DNA of 24,062 nucleotides from UBA3478 sp046048095 (GCA_046048095.1 JBJOGS010000015.1:1-24062); one strand, 5' to 3'; shown: positions 1-7,682, counted from the stretch's first letter. The notes: generated from the sequence alone by a model not told the origin. Made by a program: numbers and translations.

Positions 1-285
1 CCACAGCGAGACGTTGGATCTTTAGACACCCGAGGAAGTCATTTCTATTTGGTAAAATTCTGGGTAGAGGCCTTAGCCCACTCTGAGGTAAGTAGCGCGC
101 AAAAAGTTCGCTTTTCAAAATTAAGCGATGCGCTGAAACAACACTCAGATACTATACTCGCAGAAATCAACGATACGCAAGGCAAACCTCAGAACATTGG
201 GGGCTATTATGCGCCAGACACTGCACTAGCGAGCAAAGCAATGCGTCCTAGCGCTACTTTAAACGAGCTGTTTGCTGCGATGTAA
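1..285 (+). CDS. icd: NADP-dependent isocitrate dehydrogenase, monomeric type (C-terminal part)
   Basis: Partial gene: the frame is open from the first base and only the last 94 residues are present. The enzyme oxidatively decarboxylates isocitrate to 2-oxoglutarate with NADP+ in the TCA cycle (family knowledge). The visible part has the tail of the monomeric family, with 'TRGSHFYL' near the start, 'GGYY.PD' about 30 residues from the end, and 'KAMRPSATLNEL' at the C-terminus. The monomeric enzyme is about 740 residues, unlike the roughly 420-residue dimeric enzyme, so about 87% of the gene lies upstream of the window. The next gene starts 11 nt after the stop on the same strand and is probably co-transcribed. 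The subfamily call is secure from the C-terminal motif; activity cannot be judged from this fragment. Confidence 0.9.
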   Translation, partial: PQRDVGSLDTRGSHFYLVKFWVEALAHSEVSSAQKVRFSKLSDALKQHSDTILAEINDTQGKPQNIGGYYAPDTALASKAMRPSATLNELFAAM

Positions 286-296
286 AACAAAGGTGC

Positions 297-527
297 ATGG
301 GAGAAAAACTGAGAAAAGGAATAAAGAGTTGGTTAATCGCCCTTTTATTTGCTGCCTCTGGTCCATTGGTTTTAAGCAGTGCCTTTAAAAACGAAGGGCA
401 CCCCTTATTTTGGTTCGTTACCCTAGTAGGGATTGTCCTCTCTGGATGTGCGCTTTACTTTGGTTTTAAGGCTATTCGATTGATGATGCAGTTTCTTTTT
501 GACGCTTCTTCTGATCCAACCAAGTAG
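297..527 (+). CDS. DUF6095 family small membrane protein
   Basis: A 76-residue protein of unknown function that I recognise as DUF6095-like, a small two-helix family of Flavobacteriia. It has a basic N-terminus (MGEKLRKGIK) and two hydrophobic segments at about residues 11-29 and 37-60, with 'GP..LSSAF' after the first and 'GFKAIRLMMQFLF' closing the second. It is therefore predicted to be an inner-membrane hairpin with a short polar C-terminus. It lies 11 nt after icd with no visible promoter, so it is probably read through from icd. Its last 56 nt overlap the convergent DUF4294 gene on the other strand. The family call is from memory of the pattern and no function is proposed. Confidence 0.75.
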   Translation: MGEKLRKGIKSWLIALLFAASGPLVLSSAFKNEGHPLFWFVTLVGIVLSGCALYFGFKAIRLMMQFLFDASSDPTK

Positions 528-1158
528 CCTCCATTTTCTTTAGATCGACTGGACGAAATGCTTCTTCATACTTCAGTAGCCCTCGAAGATAGGCCCGTTG
601 CAGTATATCTTCAGTCCAATAATCCAATCGATTTTCATACGGATTGTAGGTAGACTTGAGGTCCATGTCATAAAGTTTAGCCGCTGTCTGGTACCAAAAG
701 GCAGTAAATCCATTGCGATAATCCTTCACCAAATCAAAAGCACTAATACCCGTTTGGCGATCAATCAATGCGATCAACACACGACCGTCAGATCTTGAGA
801 GTTTTTTCAACTCTTCTGTAAGCTCTTCTTGCAAATAGTCTTTCACCTGTATGGTATACGCTCGTTGCTTGCGTTTAGACGAAATCTTAGAGAGTCGCAT
901 TTTTAAGCTATCCAGACGATGAGAAGCCATAAGTGCATATTTATACACTTTAAAAACACGATACTGGTGCCTTAAATAGGCCACTCGCTCGGCGTCATCT
1001 TCAAAGCGCAATGGCCCCAGAACATAAACTTCTTCAAGTTCAATGGTTTCGGTAAATAGACTATCATTTTCTAGTCTATAGCGCATAATTTCTTGGGCAT
1101 ATATACCTTGAAAAATGCCAAGTGAGAGCAGAAAAATCAAAGGAGCTATATACTTCAT
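472..1158 (-). CDS. DUF4294 domain-containing exported protein
   Basis: A 228-residue protein matching the DUF4294 family of Flavobacteriia, function unknown. A signal peptide is visible: Lys2, a hydrophobic core at about residues 4-18, and a cleavage-like 'IYAQE' after residue 21. The mature part is predicted periplasmic or envelope-associated, starting with the strand 'ELEEVYVLGPLRF', followed by a charged helical region at about 55-125, the segment 'ALIDRQTG.SAFDLVK' and a conserved-looking 'GFTAFWYQTAAKLYDMDLKS.YNP'. It is divergent from the M42 peptidase gene with a 41-nt gap. A perfect Bacteroidota -7 box lies just upstream (1185-1192). The 3' end overlaps the DUF6095 gene tail to tail by 56 nt. 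Confidence 0.8.
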   Translation of the reverse strand: MKYIAPLIFLLSLGIFQGIYAQEIMRYRLENDSLFTETIELEEVYVLGPLRFEDDAERVAYLRHQYRVFKVYKYALMASHRLDSLKMRLSKISSKRKQRAYTIQVKDYLQEELTEELKKLSRSDGRVLIALIDRQTGISAFDLVKDYRNGFTAFWYQTAAKLYDMDLKSTYNPYENRLDYWTEDILQRAYLRGLLKYEEAFRPVDLKKMEATWLDQKKRQKETASSIE

Positions 1159-1184
1159 ACCGTAAGATATTCGCTAAATTAGAT

Positions 1185-1192
1185 CAAAATTA
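1185..1192 (-). promoter_or_regulatory. -7 promoter element of the DUF4294 gene
   Basis: On the minus strand this reads TAATTTTG, a full match to the Bacteroidota -7 consensus TAnnTTTG. The predicted transcript start near 1180 gives a leader of about 22 nt to the ATG at 1158. A weaker plus-strand counterpart, TAAATTAG at 1175-1182 (one mismatch), could serve the divergent M42 gene with a leader of about 13 nt. The two promoters would then nearly abut back to back. Confidence 0.55.
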
Positions 1193-1199
1193 AAGGAAC

Positions 1200-2291
1200 A
1201 TGAAGACTGCTGAAATTCTAGACAAAAAAGCGCTTACATTTTTTGAAAAATACCTGAATAATGCCTCGCCAACGGGCTACGAAGTTCAAGGTCAAAAAAT
1301 ATGGATGGATTACCTAAAACCTTATGTAGACAACTTCATCACCGACACCTACGGAACAGCTGTTGGAGTAATTAATCCCGAAGCCGCCTATAAGGTAGTG
1401 ATTGAGGCGCACTCAGATGAGATCTCTTGGTATGTGAACTACATTACAGATAATGGTTTGATATACGTCATAAGAAATGGGGGTAGCGATCACCAAATTG
1501 CCCCTTCTAAATGGGTAAACATACACACTAAAAAGGGCATTGTAGAAGGCGTGTTCGGATGGCCAGCCATTCACACGCGCAAACCTGGAAAAGAAGAAAA
1601 CCCTAGACTTGAAAACATCTTTATTGATATCGGAGCAAAAGACAAAAAAGAGGTTGAAAAACTAGGTGTTCACGTCGGATGTGTAATCACTTATCCAGAT
1701 CAGTTTAAGGTGCTCAACAAAAATCACTTTGTATGCCGGGCACTCGACAATAGAGCTGGAGGATTTATGATTGCTCAGGTGGGCCGCCTGTTAAAAGAAA
1801 ATAGGGTAACCCTTCCCTTTGGTCTTTACATCACCAATTCAGTACAAGAAGAAATCGGATTGCGAGGGGCTGAAATGATTACTCAACGATTAAAGCCCAA
1901 TGTGGCTATCGTAACAGACGTTACCCATGACACCACCACTCCGATGATAAGCAAGGTAGAACAGGGAGAGATAAAAATGGGTGACGGACCGGTCATTTCT
2001 TATGCTCCGGCCATTCAACACAAAGTTAGAGAGCTCATTATTGAAACCGCAGAGCAACACAAAATACCGTTTCAACGTAATGCGTCATCCCGCTACACCG
2101 GAACCGACACCGATGCATTTGCCTACAGTAATGGTGGCGTGGCTTCTGCCCTCATTTCACTTCCATTACGCTACATGCATACTACCGTAGAAACCGTGCA
2201 TAAAGAAGATGTTGCGAATGTGATTCGACTGATTTACCAATCTCTGCTCAACATTAAAGCCGGCGATTCCTTTTCGTACTTCGAAAATTAA
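1200..2291 (+). CDS. M42 family metallopeptidase (glutamyl/deblocking aminopeptidase-like)
   Basis: A 363-residue cytoplasmic di-metal aminopeptidase of family M42, the usual length. M42 enzymes form large tetrahedral assemblies that trim N-terminal residues from short peptides (family knowledge). All expected ligand positions are visible: His71 and Asp73 in 'EAHSDE', Asp183 in 'RALDNRAGG', Glu217 and Glu218 in 'SVQEEIGLRGA', Asp240 in 'VTDVTHD' and His327 in 'RYMHT.VETV'. There is no signal peptide. It is divergent from the DUF4294 gene and meets hisS tail to tail: its TAA (2289-2291) is immediately followed by the complement of the hisS stop. Substrate preference cannot be read from the sequence. 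Confidence 0.93.
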   Translation: MKTAEILDKKALTFFEKYLNNASPTGYEVQGQKIWMDYLKPYVDNFITDTYGTAVGVINPEAAYKVVIEAHSDEISWYVNYITDNGLIYVIRNGGSDHQIAPSKWVNIHTKKGIVEGVFGWPAIHTRKPGKEENPRLENIFIDIGAKDKKEVEKLGVHVGCVITYPDQFKVLNKNHFVCRALDNRAGGFMIAQVGRLLKENRVTLPFGLYITNSVQEEIGLRGAEMITQRLKPNVAIVTDVTHDTTTPMISKVEQGEIKMGDGPVISYAPAIQHKVRELIIETAEQHKIPFQRNASSRYTGTDTDAFAYSNGGVASALISLPLRYMHTTVETVHKEDVANVIRLIYQSLLNIKAGDSFSYFEN

Positions 2292-3674
2292 TTAACGAGC
2301 GAAGCGTTGTAAACTTTCTAAAAGGCGTTCGGGCATAAAATCAAATTGCTCGGACGTCTTCATGTTTTTTGCCTTCCAAGTTTTAGATTCAGTGTTGAAA
2401 TGCACCACGAATCTCACTTTTCGCTTCTCTGCATACTTGTACTGCTTAGCAGGCTTGGATTCTTCAGGATAAAACTCTGAAGAAAAATCTTGAGCTCTAA
2501 ACTCCCGCACCAGTTCAAGTGCCTTTAATGGGTCTGTTTCTGGTAAATGCAGCACCAAGACATCAATTTGGTCTGCTAGATGTGACGCGAATAATTGAAG
2601 TTCTTCGAGAACCATATAAATGCGATCTAATCCAAATGAAATACCTACCCCACTCAAGTTCGTTACTCCGAAAGCAGCGGTTAGGTCATCATAGCGCCCC
2701 CCGCCCCCAATAGCACCGATCTGTACCCTTTTTGGAGCGCTCACTTCAAACAGTGTCCCGGTGTAATAATGAAGTCCTCGAGCCAGTGTTAGATCAAAGG
2801 TGAGGTCTAGGGCATCAAGCGACAATAATTGAGATTGTTGCAACAGAAAACTCATCTCTTCTAGGCCCTTTTTACCTACTTCTGAGGCGCTCAAAATAGC
2901 GTTCAGCTTCTCTAACTGGGCGCTATTCGTTTGAGTCGGATTCAAAAAATCTTCTAGTGTATCCCAAAGGTTTTGATCGAAACCTTGTGCGGCTAATTCA
3001 TCGGCTACTCCTGTTGGCCCGATCTTGTCAAGTTTATCTAAAATAACCATAAACTCAGCAAGTCGATTTCCAATACCCCATACCTCAGCTAACCCACTTA
3101 AAAGTTTTCGGTTATTGAGTTTAACTGTAACCTTATTGTTCTGCGTTAAGCCTAAGTCCGAAAAAATGGCATCATACAGTTGTAACAATTCTACCTCTTG
3201 CCACAGTGAATGCACCCCTACAACATCGGCATCACACTGTGTAAACTCGCGAAATCTGCCCTTTTGAGGCCGATCGGCTCTCCAAACGGGCTGAATTTGA
3301 TAGCGTTTAAATGGAAAAGCAAGCTCATTTTGATGCTGAACTACAAAGCGCGCAAAAGGCACTGTGAGATCATAGCGTAAAGCCTTGTCGCTAATAAAAG
3401 GGGTAAGTGCCTGACTATCTTTCGATGACAACGCTGCGTCCTCTGCCTTGGCGAGATAATCCCCAGACTTTAGAATTTTAAAAATAAGACGATCCCCTTC
3501 CTCTCCGTATTTACCGATTAGCGTGGCGTAATTCTCAAAACTAGGCGTTTCAATTCGAGAAAAGCCAAAGCGTTTAAACTGCTTTTCAATAATAGCGATC
3601 ATAAACTGACGCTTACTCAATTCATCTCCGTAGAAATCTCGAGTACCCTTTGCTAAGCTCGCCTGTGTCGCCAT
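2292..3674 (-). CDS. hisS: Histidine--tRNA ligase
   Basis: A class II aminoacyl-tRNA synthetase of 460 residues that charges tRNA-His with histidine. The N-terminus has the family signature 'KGTRDFYGDE' (10-18). Motif 1 lies at about 34-52 and motif 2 at about 124-149, with 'RADRPQKGRFREF'. The histidine-specific 'LARGLHYYTG' is at 297-306, motif 3 'GVGISFGLDRI' at 342-352, and the anticodon-binding domain at about 368-458 ('DVLVLHL...'). Catalytic parts look complete. It follows the DUF6495 gene by 17 nt on the same strand, so the two probably form one transcript. No promoter was seen in that gap. It ends flush against the M42 gene. Confidence 0.97.
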   Translation of the reverse strand: MATQASLAKGTRDFYGDELSKRQFMIAIIEKQFKRFGFSRIETPSFENYATLIGKYGEEGDRLIFKILKSGDYLAKAEDAALSSKDSQALTPFISDKALRYDLTVPFARFVVQHQNELAFPFKRYQIQPVWRADRPQKGRFREFTQCDADVVGVHSLWQEVELLQLYDAIFSDLGLTQNNKVTVKLNNRKLLSGLAEVWGIGNRLAEFMVILDKLDKIGPTGVADELAAQGFDQNLWDTLEDFLNPTQTNSAQLEKLNAILSASEVGKKGLEEMSFLLQQSQLLSLDALDLTFDLTLARGLHYYTGTLFEVSAPKRVQIGAIGGGGRYDDLTAAFGVTNLSGVGISFGLDRIYMVLEELQLFASHLADQIDVLVLHLPETDPLKALELVREFRAQDFSSEFYPEESKPAKQYKYAEKRKVRFVVHFNTESKTWKAKNMKTSEQFDFMPERLLESLQRFAR

Positions 3675-3691
3675 AATCTATAATACCTAAG

Positions 3692-4174
3692 TTATTCCTC
3701 AGCGCTTTCTAAGAGCTCTTCAAACCAATCGTAGAGCGCGCCCTTAGTAATCACGCCGCCTTTTTCAATTAATTCAAATTTATCAGAGTTTTTGTTACCC
3801 GCATAGGCCTTTGATGCTCTTTTGTAAGTAACATGGTCCGAATTATAGTTGCGCTTAAACCAATCAAACCCTTCCTTTTCTCGTAAATCAATCGACTCAT
3901 TATCTACTACAATAGCAATTAACTTAATCTCTTGATCGAAGCACTTAAACAGGTATAGATGATTTGATGAGATATTCTCAATGTAAGAAGCGCGTTCGAG
4001 AACGGCGTCCCAAACAAGATCACTAAATTCATCAAGCATGCGATCTACCTCTTCATGGTCTGAACTCTTCTTTAGCTGCCAGGTCTCTTTATCTATCCCT
4101 TGGGTAGCTAGAAAAGCAGCAAACTCTGCGTGCATGCTTTCGAACTGCTCTCTGGTGAGTCTTCGATACTTCAT
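3692..4174 (-). CDS. DUF6495 family protein
   Basis: A 160-residue soluble acidic protein that I recognise as DUF6495-like, a Flavobacteriia family of unknown function. Visible features are the N-terminal 'KYRRLTREQFE.MH.EFA.FLA.QGID', then 'DEFSDLVWDAVLE.A.Y.E' at about 48-67, a stretch 'NHLYLFKC....KLIAIVV' and a C-terminal acidic helix 'YDWFEELLESAEE'. There is no signal peptide or membrane segment. It lies 17 nt before hisS. Its start codon is only 10 nt after the rplI terminator hairpin on the same strand, so transcription may depend on read-through from the ribosomal operon. The link to hisS and ribosomal genes is only positional. Confidence 0.75.
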   Translation of the reverse strand: MKYRRLTREQFESMHAEFAAFLATQGIDKETWQLKKSSDHEEVDRMLDEFSDLVWDAVLERASYIENISSNHLYLFKCFDQEIKLIAIVVDNESIDLREKEGFDWFKRNYNSDHVTYKRASKAYAGNKNSDKFELIEKGGVITKGALYDWFEELLESAEE

Positions 4175-4184
4175 AAGCGAAATA

Positions 4185-4209
4185 AAAAGGGGCCTTATCG
4201 GCCCCTTTT
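4185..4209 (-). terminator. Perfect 10-bp hairpin after rplI
   Basis: The arms 4185-4194 and 4200-4209 are perfectly complementary (AAAAGGGGCC / GGCCCCTTTT) around a 5-nt loop. On the minus strand the second arm ends in a T run (TTTTTA), giving a classic intrinsic terminator for rpsF-rpsR-rplI. It starts 19 nt beyond the rplI stop. The A/T-flanked symmetry would also stop plus-strand transcription. The next gene begins 10 nt later, an unusually tight fit. Confidence 0.9.
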
Positions 4210-4228
4210 ACAATACATTGGATGTGAT

Positions 4229-4681
4229 CTAGTTAGCCTCAGGAACCACTTCGAAAGCTAAATCAGCGATTACATCGCGATGAAGTCTCACTTTTGCGGT
4301 GTAGGCCCCTAAACGCTTTACTGAACCCCCTTGGACAAGAATGTACTTCTTGTCAATAGATTCATTCTGCTTTTCAAGTGCGGCTGCAATATCAATATTT
4401 GAAACCGATCCAAACAATTTATCGCCCGCACCAACCTTAGCTTGAAGCTTAAGTTGCAGGGCCGAGATACGGCTAGCAATCGCTTGAGCTTCTTTAACTA
4501 GCTGTGCCTCTTTATGAGCGCGTTGTTTCAAATTCTCGGCATGCACTTTTTTTGCTGATGGGGTCGCTAGTACTGCTAATCCTTGAGGAATTAGAAAATT
4601 GCGGCCGTATCCGTTTTTAACCGAGATAATGTCGTCTTTGAACCCTAGGTTTTGAACGTCTTCTTTTAAAATAATTTCCAT
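4229..4681 (-). CDS. rplI: 50S ribosomal protein L9
   Basis: A 150-residue L9, the standard size. The N-terminal domain begins with the family pattern 'MEIILKEDVQNLGFKDD.I.VKNGYGRNFLIPQG.A', which binds 23S rRNA at the base of the L1 stalk. It is followed by the long connecting helix (about 41-75, Ala/Lys/Glu rich) and the C-terminal domain with 'KLFGSVSNIDIA.AL' at about 89-103. It is the last gene of rpsF-rpsR-rplI, 13 nt after rpsR, and is followed by a strong hairpin terminator. Confidence 0.97.
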   Translation of the reverse strand: MEIILKEDVQNLGFKDDIISVKNGYGRNFLIPQGLAVLATPSAKKVHAENLKQRAHKEAQLVKEAQAIASRISALQLKLQAKVGAGDKLFGSVSNIDIAAALEKQNESIDKKYILVQGGSVKRLGAYTAKVRLHRDVIADLAFEVVPEAN

Positions 4682-4694
4682 GTCTTTCTCGTAA

Positions 4695-4991
4695 TTATTT
4701 TAGCATATCTCCTACATAAGGCATGAGGGCAAGGTGACGCGCACGCTTAATAGCCTGGGAAACCTTTCTCTGGTACTTCAATGAAGTTCCTGTTAGTCTT
4801 CTAGGAAGAATTTTACCTTGTTCATTGACCAACTTCAAGAGAAAATCTGGGTCTTTGTAGTCGATATATTTGATACCTGACTTTTTGAAACGACAATACT
4901 TTTTGTCTTTCTGAGTATCAATATTTAAAGGAGTTAAATAACGAATCTCTCCGTCTTTTTTTCCTTTCGCTTGTTGTTCAATTGTTGACAT
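4695..4991 (-). CDS. rpsR: 30S ribosomal protein S18
   Basis: A 98-residue S18, which pairs with S6 on the platform of the small subunit. The core motif is plain: 'YCRFKKSGIKYIDYKDPDFLLKLVNEQGKILPRRLTG' split as 'KKYCRFKKSGI' then 'ILPRRLTGTSLKYQR', ending 'QAIKRARHLALMPYV'. It is about 20 residues longer at the N-terminus than the E. coli protein (75 residues); that lysine-rich extension is usual in Bacteroidota. The gene lies 2 nt after rpsF and 13 nt before rplI. No primosomal priB or ssb gene intervenes, unlike the enterobacterial operon. Confidence 0.97.
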   Translation of the reverse strand: MSTIEQQAKGKKDGEIRYLTPLNIDTQKDKKYCRFKKSGIKYIDYKDPDFLLKLVNEQGKILPRRLTGTSLKYQRKVSQAIKRARHLALMPYVGDMLK

Positions 4992-4993
4992 AA

Positions 4994-5329
4994 TTAGGCC
5001 GTTTTAAGTTTTTGTCTTCTTTTTTCCGCCCAAGCAATTGCATGCTTGTCTAGTTTCACGGTGAGATAGCGCATCACTCGCTCGTCACGTCTAAATTCGA
5101 GTTCGAATTCAGTAATAATTTCAGCGGGTGCATTGAATTCAAAAAGATGGTAAAATCCACTTTTTTTGTTCTGAATTGGATAGGCTAATTTTTTAAGCCC
5201 CCAATTCTCTTTTGCTACCATCGAAGCGCCACGGCTTGTCAAGAAATCTTGAAATTTCTTCGCTGTTTCCTCTACCTGAACATCAGATAGAACGGGATTT
5301 AAAATGAAAACAGTTTCGTAATGGTTCAT
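4994..5329 (-). CDS. rpsF: 30S ribosomal protein S6
   Basis: A 111-residue S6, first gene of the three-gene ribosomal operon; it forms a heterodimer with S18 during 30S assembly. Recognisable family segments are 'MNHYETVFILNPVLSD', 'NWGLKKLAYPIQNKKSGFYHLF' and 'RDERVMRYL'. The start fits a promoter with -7 box at 5350-5357, giving a leader of about 16 nt. S6-S18 complexes autoregulate this operon in several bacteria by binding the leader, but this leader is too short to hold that known motif visibly, so such control is not supported here. Confidence 0.97.
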   Translation of the reverse strand: MNHYETVFILNPVLSDVQVEETAKKFQDFLTSRGASMVAKENWGLKKLAYPIQNKKSGFYHLFEFNAPAEIITEFELEFRRDERVMRYLTVKLDKHAIAWAEKRRQKLKTA

Positions 5330-5349
5330 AATTTAGTTTTAAAAGAGTG

Positions 5350-5380
5350 CAAAAATAAACAAAGCATTCGTGCTTTACAA
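5350..5380 (-). promoter_or_regulatory. Promoter of rpsF-rpsR-rplI
   Basis: Minus strand: a TTG (complement of 5378-5380), a 20-nt spacer, then TATTTTTG (complement of 5350-5357). Both elements and the spacing fit the Bacteroidota -33/-7 promoter. The predicted start near 5345 leaves about 16 nt before the rpsF ATG. The spacer holds the hairpin described in the next entry. Confidence 0.7.
5361..5376 (-). terminator. Candidate priA terminator hairpin inside the rpsF promoter
   Basis: The arms AAAGCA (5361-5366) and TGCTTT (5371-5376) pair across a 4-nt loop. On the minus strand the hairpin is followed by a T-rich run (GTTTATTTTTG), as in a weak intrinsic terminator for priA, whose stop is 20 nt upstream. 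It lies wholly in the spacer of the rpsF promoter, so the same bases could end one transcript and start the next. The stem is short and A/T-rich, so the terminator call is tentative. Confidence 0.5.
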
Positions 5381-5396
5381 GCTTAAACGCTTAAAA

Positions 5397-7682
5397 CTAA
5401 ATATGGTCCACATGATAGGCGATGCGAACAGATTGAAAAGCTCCTATAGCTTCGAAAGACTGCTGTAACCTGAATATATGAGCTTTAAGCTCGTGCATCG
5501 GAAAGTGCTTTGGGTATTTGATCAATATCTGCTGGTAATGTTGATTGCGAATTTTAGCGATCACTGGACTATCATTGCCTAAGACCTGAATGCCTTTGAT
5601 CTGTTTGAGTGCTTTGGCAAACCAGGTAGATCCTTCCCATACCACCGCCTCGCTCTTTGCTCGAAATTGAATCCGAATCATTCGCGAAAATGGCGGATAA
5701 AAAAACTGCTCGCGCTCTTCAAGTTCACTCTGATAAAACCTCTTATTCTCACCCGTTATGAGTTGTTGCAATACACGATTAGTTGGGTCAAAGGTCTGTA
5801 GCAGCATTACGGCAGGTTTTTCAGAATGCCTACCTCCTCTTCCGGCTACCTGAAGCAGCATTTGAAATGCCTGCTCTTGAGCCCTGTAGTCTGCCCGATA
5901 TAATAACTGATCTACCTGTACGACGCCGATTAGACCTATATTTTTGAAGTCGATTCCTTTGCTAATCATTTGGGTCCCTACAAGAATGTGATGCTTTTGT
6001 GCTTCAAAATCTTTTAATGCCTTTCGACGCTTTGAAAGCGAAGCTCCTGAATCACTGTCAATTCGTACTATAGAATGCTCGGGGTAACGCTCTTTTAAGT
6101 ACCACTCTAGTTGTTCTGTACCCAGACCTTGTTCAAGAAGATCATTGCTTCCACATTCCTTGCAATGGAGTATGAAGGGTTCTTGAAAGCCGCAATAATG
6201 ACATCTTAACATCGACTCTTTCTTATGGTAGGTCAAGCCCACATCACATGAACGGCATTGCTTTACGCTTCCGCAGTGCTGACACGAAACCAACGTCGCA
6301 TAGCCTCTTCGATTCTGAAAGAATAACGCTTGTTCACCGCGTTCTAAAGTGTGGTTGAGTGCTTCAAGTAAGGTTTGCGAGAAAAATCCCTGCATCCGCT
6401 TTCTTTTGTATTCCTCACGCAAATCAATGAGCTGCAGCTGGGTTGGTGAGGCTTCAGCATAGCGCTTCTCAAGCGCTACCATCGCATACTTAGGCAAAGG
6501 CTTACATCGATCAGATGCATTGTAATAAGACTCTAAACTAGGAGTTGCAGAACCTAATACGATAGAAGCCTTAGTAAGATGAGCGAGAAAGATCGCCGTG
6601 TCGCGGGCATGATAACGGGGTGCCGGATCAGATTGCTTGAAAGACACATCGTGCTCTTCATCAACTACAATCAGCTTTAACTGGGTGAAAGGTAAAAACA
6701 ATGCAGATCGTGATCCGACCACTACTTGGACTGAAGGATCTTGATGAAGTACTTTATGCCACACCTCTACACGTTGCCCTTTGGTCAAACCTGAATTATA
6801 AGCCAATACCTTCTCTGGAAACCGGGCATTAATTCGATGGGTCAATGCCTCGGTGAGAGCGATTTCTGGAAGTAAAAAAAGCACTTGCCCTGATTGCTGA
6901 AGAACACGCTCGATTAATTGCATATACACCTCAGTTTTTCCTGAACCCGTTACCCCCTTGAGAATGACAGGTTTGTTTGCTTTAAAACCCTCTTCAATAG
7001 AACGAATCGCCTCTTCTTGTTCGGCGGTCAACTGAAACGGAGTATACGAAGACGCCCATGGCTTCACTTTTTCAACTGGGCGCGAAGTGAGGGATATCAG
7101 TGCCTTATTTGCTAGTGCATTACGCACTGGCGTTGTTACTTTAGTTGCCGCTCGAACAGCGCTCCAAGAAACGCTTTCTGTGGGATCTTCTCGCTCTAGA
7201 AGAAAATTCAAAACTGCGATTTGATTCGTTGCCTTAGATCGTGCTATAAACTGCTGTGCCGCCACTAAATCATTGATTTTCAACCAGTATTCAAGTTTTG
7301 GAAGGTCTTGTTTAAGCATATTATCGACCGCCGACACGGATAGATCACTGGGATGTATCACTTCTTCTATAAGTAATCCAGAGACCATTGCGGTACGCAT
7401 AACTTCACCTAAATAAGCCATGTAATGATTAGAGAGCCACTGCCAAAGTTCAAGTTGATTTTCAGTGACCAAGGGCTCTTGCTCAAAAACGCCTTCAACG
7501 GCCTTTGTATCATGGCTAGAAGGGGGTGAATGAACTTGCCAAACAATGCCTGTGTAGCGTTTGCGCTTTCCAAAGGGTACAATGACTCGTTGCCCGCGTT
7601 TGAGTTCAAGACCCTCGGGCACGTGATAGGTAAACGGCCGTGAAAGCCGAAGAGGAAGCAAAACCTGAACAAATCGACTCAT
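5397..7682 (-). CDS. priA: Primosomal protein N' (replication restart helicase PriA)
   Basis: A 761-residue superfamily 2 DNA helicase that recognises stalled forks and reloads the replicative helicase. The N-terminal DNA-binding domain starts 'VQVLLPLRLSRPFTYHVPEG' (about 6-24). Walker A 'GVTGSGKT' is at 243-250, the DEEH box at 341-344 and 'GSATPS' at 377-382. The zinc-binding insert has eight cysteines in four CxxC pairs (467/470, 476/479, 494/497, 507/510). The helicase C-terminal motif 'QVAGRGGR' is at 611-618. All hallmarks look intact. Its ATG overlaps the stop of the upstream BrkB gene by 4 nt, implying translational coupling. The first residues MSRFVQVLLPL fit the family start. Confidence 0.96.
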   Translation of the reverse strand: MSRFVQVLLPLRLSRPFTYHVPEGLELKRGQRVIVPFGKRKRYTGIVWQVHSPPSSHDTKAVEGVFEQEPLVTENQLELWQWLSNHYMAYLGEVMRTAMVSGLLIEEVIHPSDLSVSAVDNMLKQDLPKLEYWLKINDLVAAQQFIARSKATNQIAVLNFLLEREDPTESVSWSAVRAATKVTTPVRNALANKALISLTSRPVEKVKPWASSYTPFQLTAEQEEAIRSIEEGFKANKPVILKGVTGSGKTEVYMQLIERVLQQSGQVLFLLPEIALTEALTHRINARFPEKVLAYNSGLTKGQRVEVWHKVLHQDPSVQVVVGSRSALFLPFTQLKLIVVDEEHDVSFKQSDPAPRYHARDTAIFLAHLTKASIVLGSATPSLESYYNASDRCKPLPKYAMVALEKRYAEASPTQLQLIDLREEYKRKRMQGFFSQTLLEALNHTLERGEQALFFQNRRGYATLVSCQHCGSVKQCRSCDVGLTYHKKESMLRCHYCGFQEPFILHCKECGSNDLLEQGLGTEQLEWYLKERYPEHSIVRIDSDSGASLSKRRKALKDFEAQKHHILVGTQMISKGIDFKNIGLIGVVQVDQLLYRADYRAQEQAFQMLLQVAGRGGRHSEKPAVMLLQTFDPTNRVLQQLITGENKRFYQSELEEREQFFYPPFSRMIRIQFRAKSEAVVWEGSTWFAKALKQIKGIQVLGNDSPVIAKIRNQHYQQILIKYPKHFPMHELKAHIFRLQQSFEAIGAFQSVRIAYHVDHI

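Noticed and set aside
598..798. Plus-strand open frame inside DUF4294
   Set aside because: Lies wholly in a well-supported gene on the other strand and has no recognisable protein features.
4994..5350. S6-S18 autoregulatory leader RNA before rpsF
   Set aside because: The predicted leader is only about 16 nt, too short for the known S6:S18-binding motif.
7409..7672. Second minus-strand frame inside priA
   Set aside because: Out-of-frame shadow of priA with no domain or promoter.
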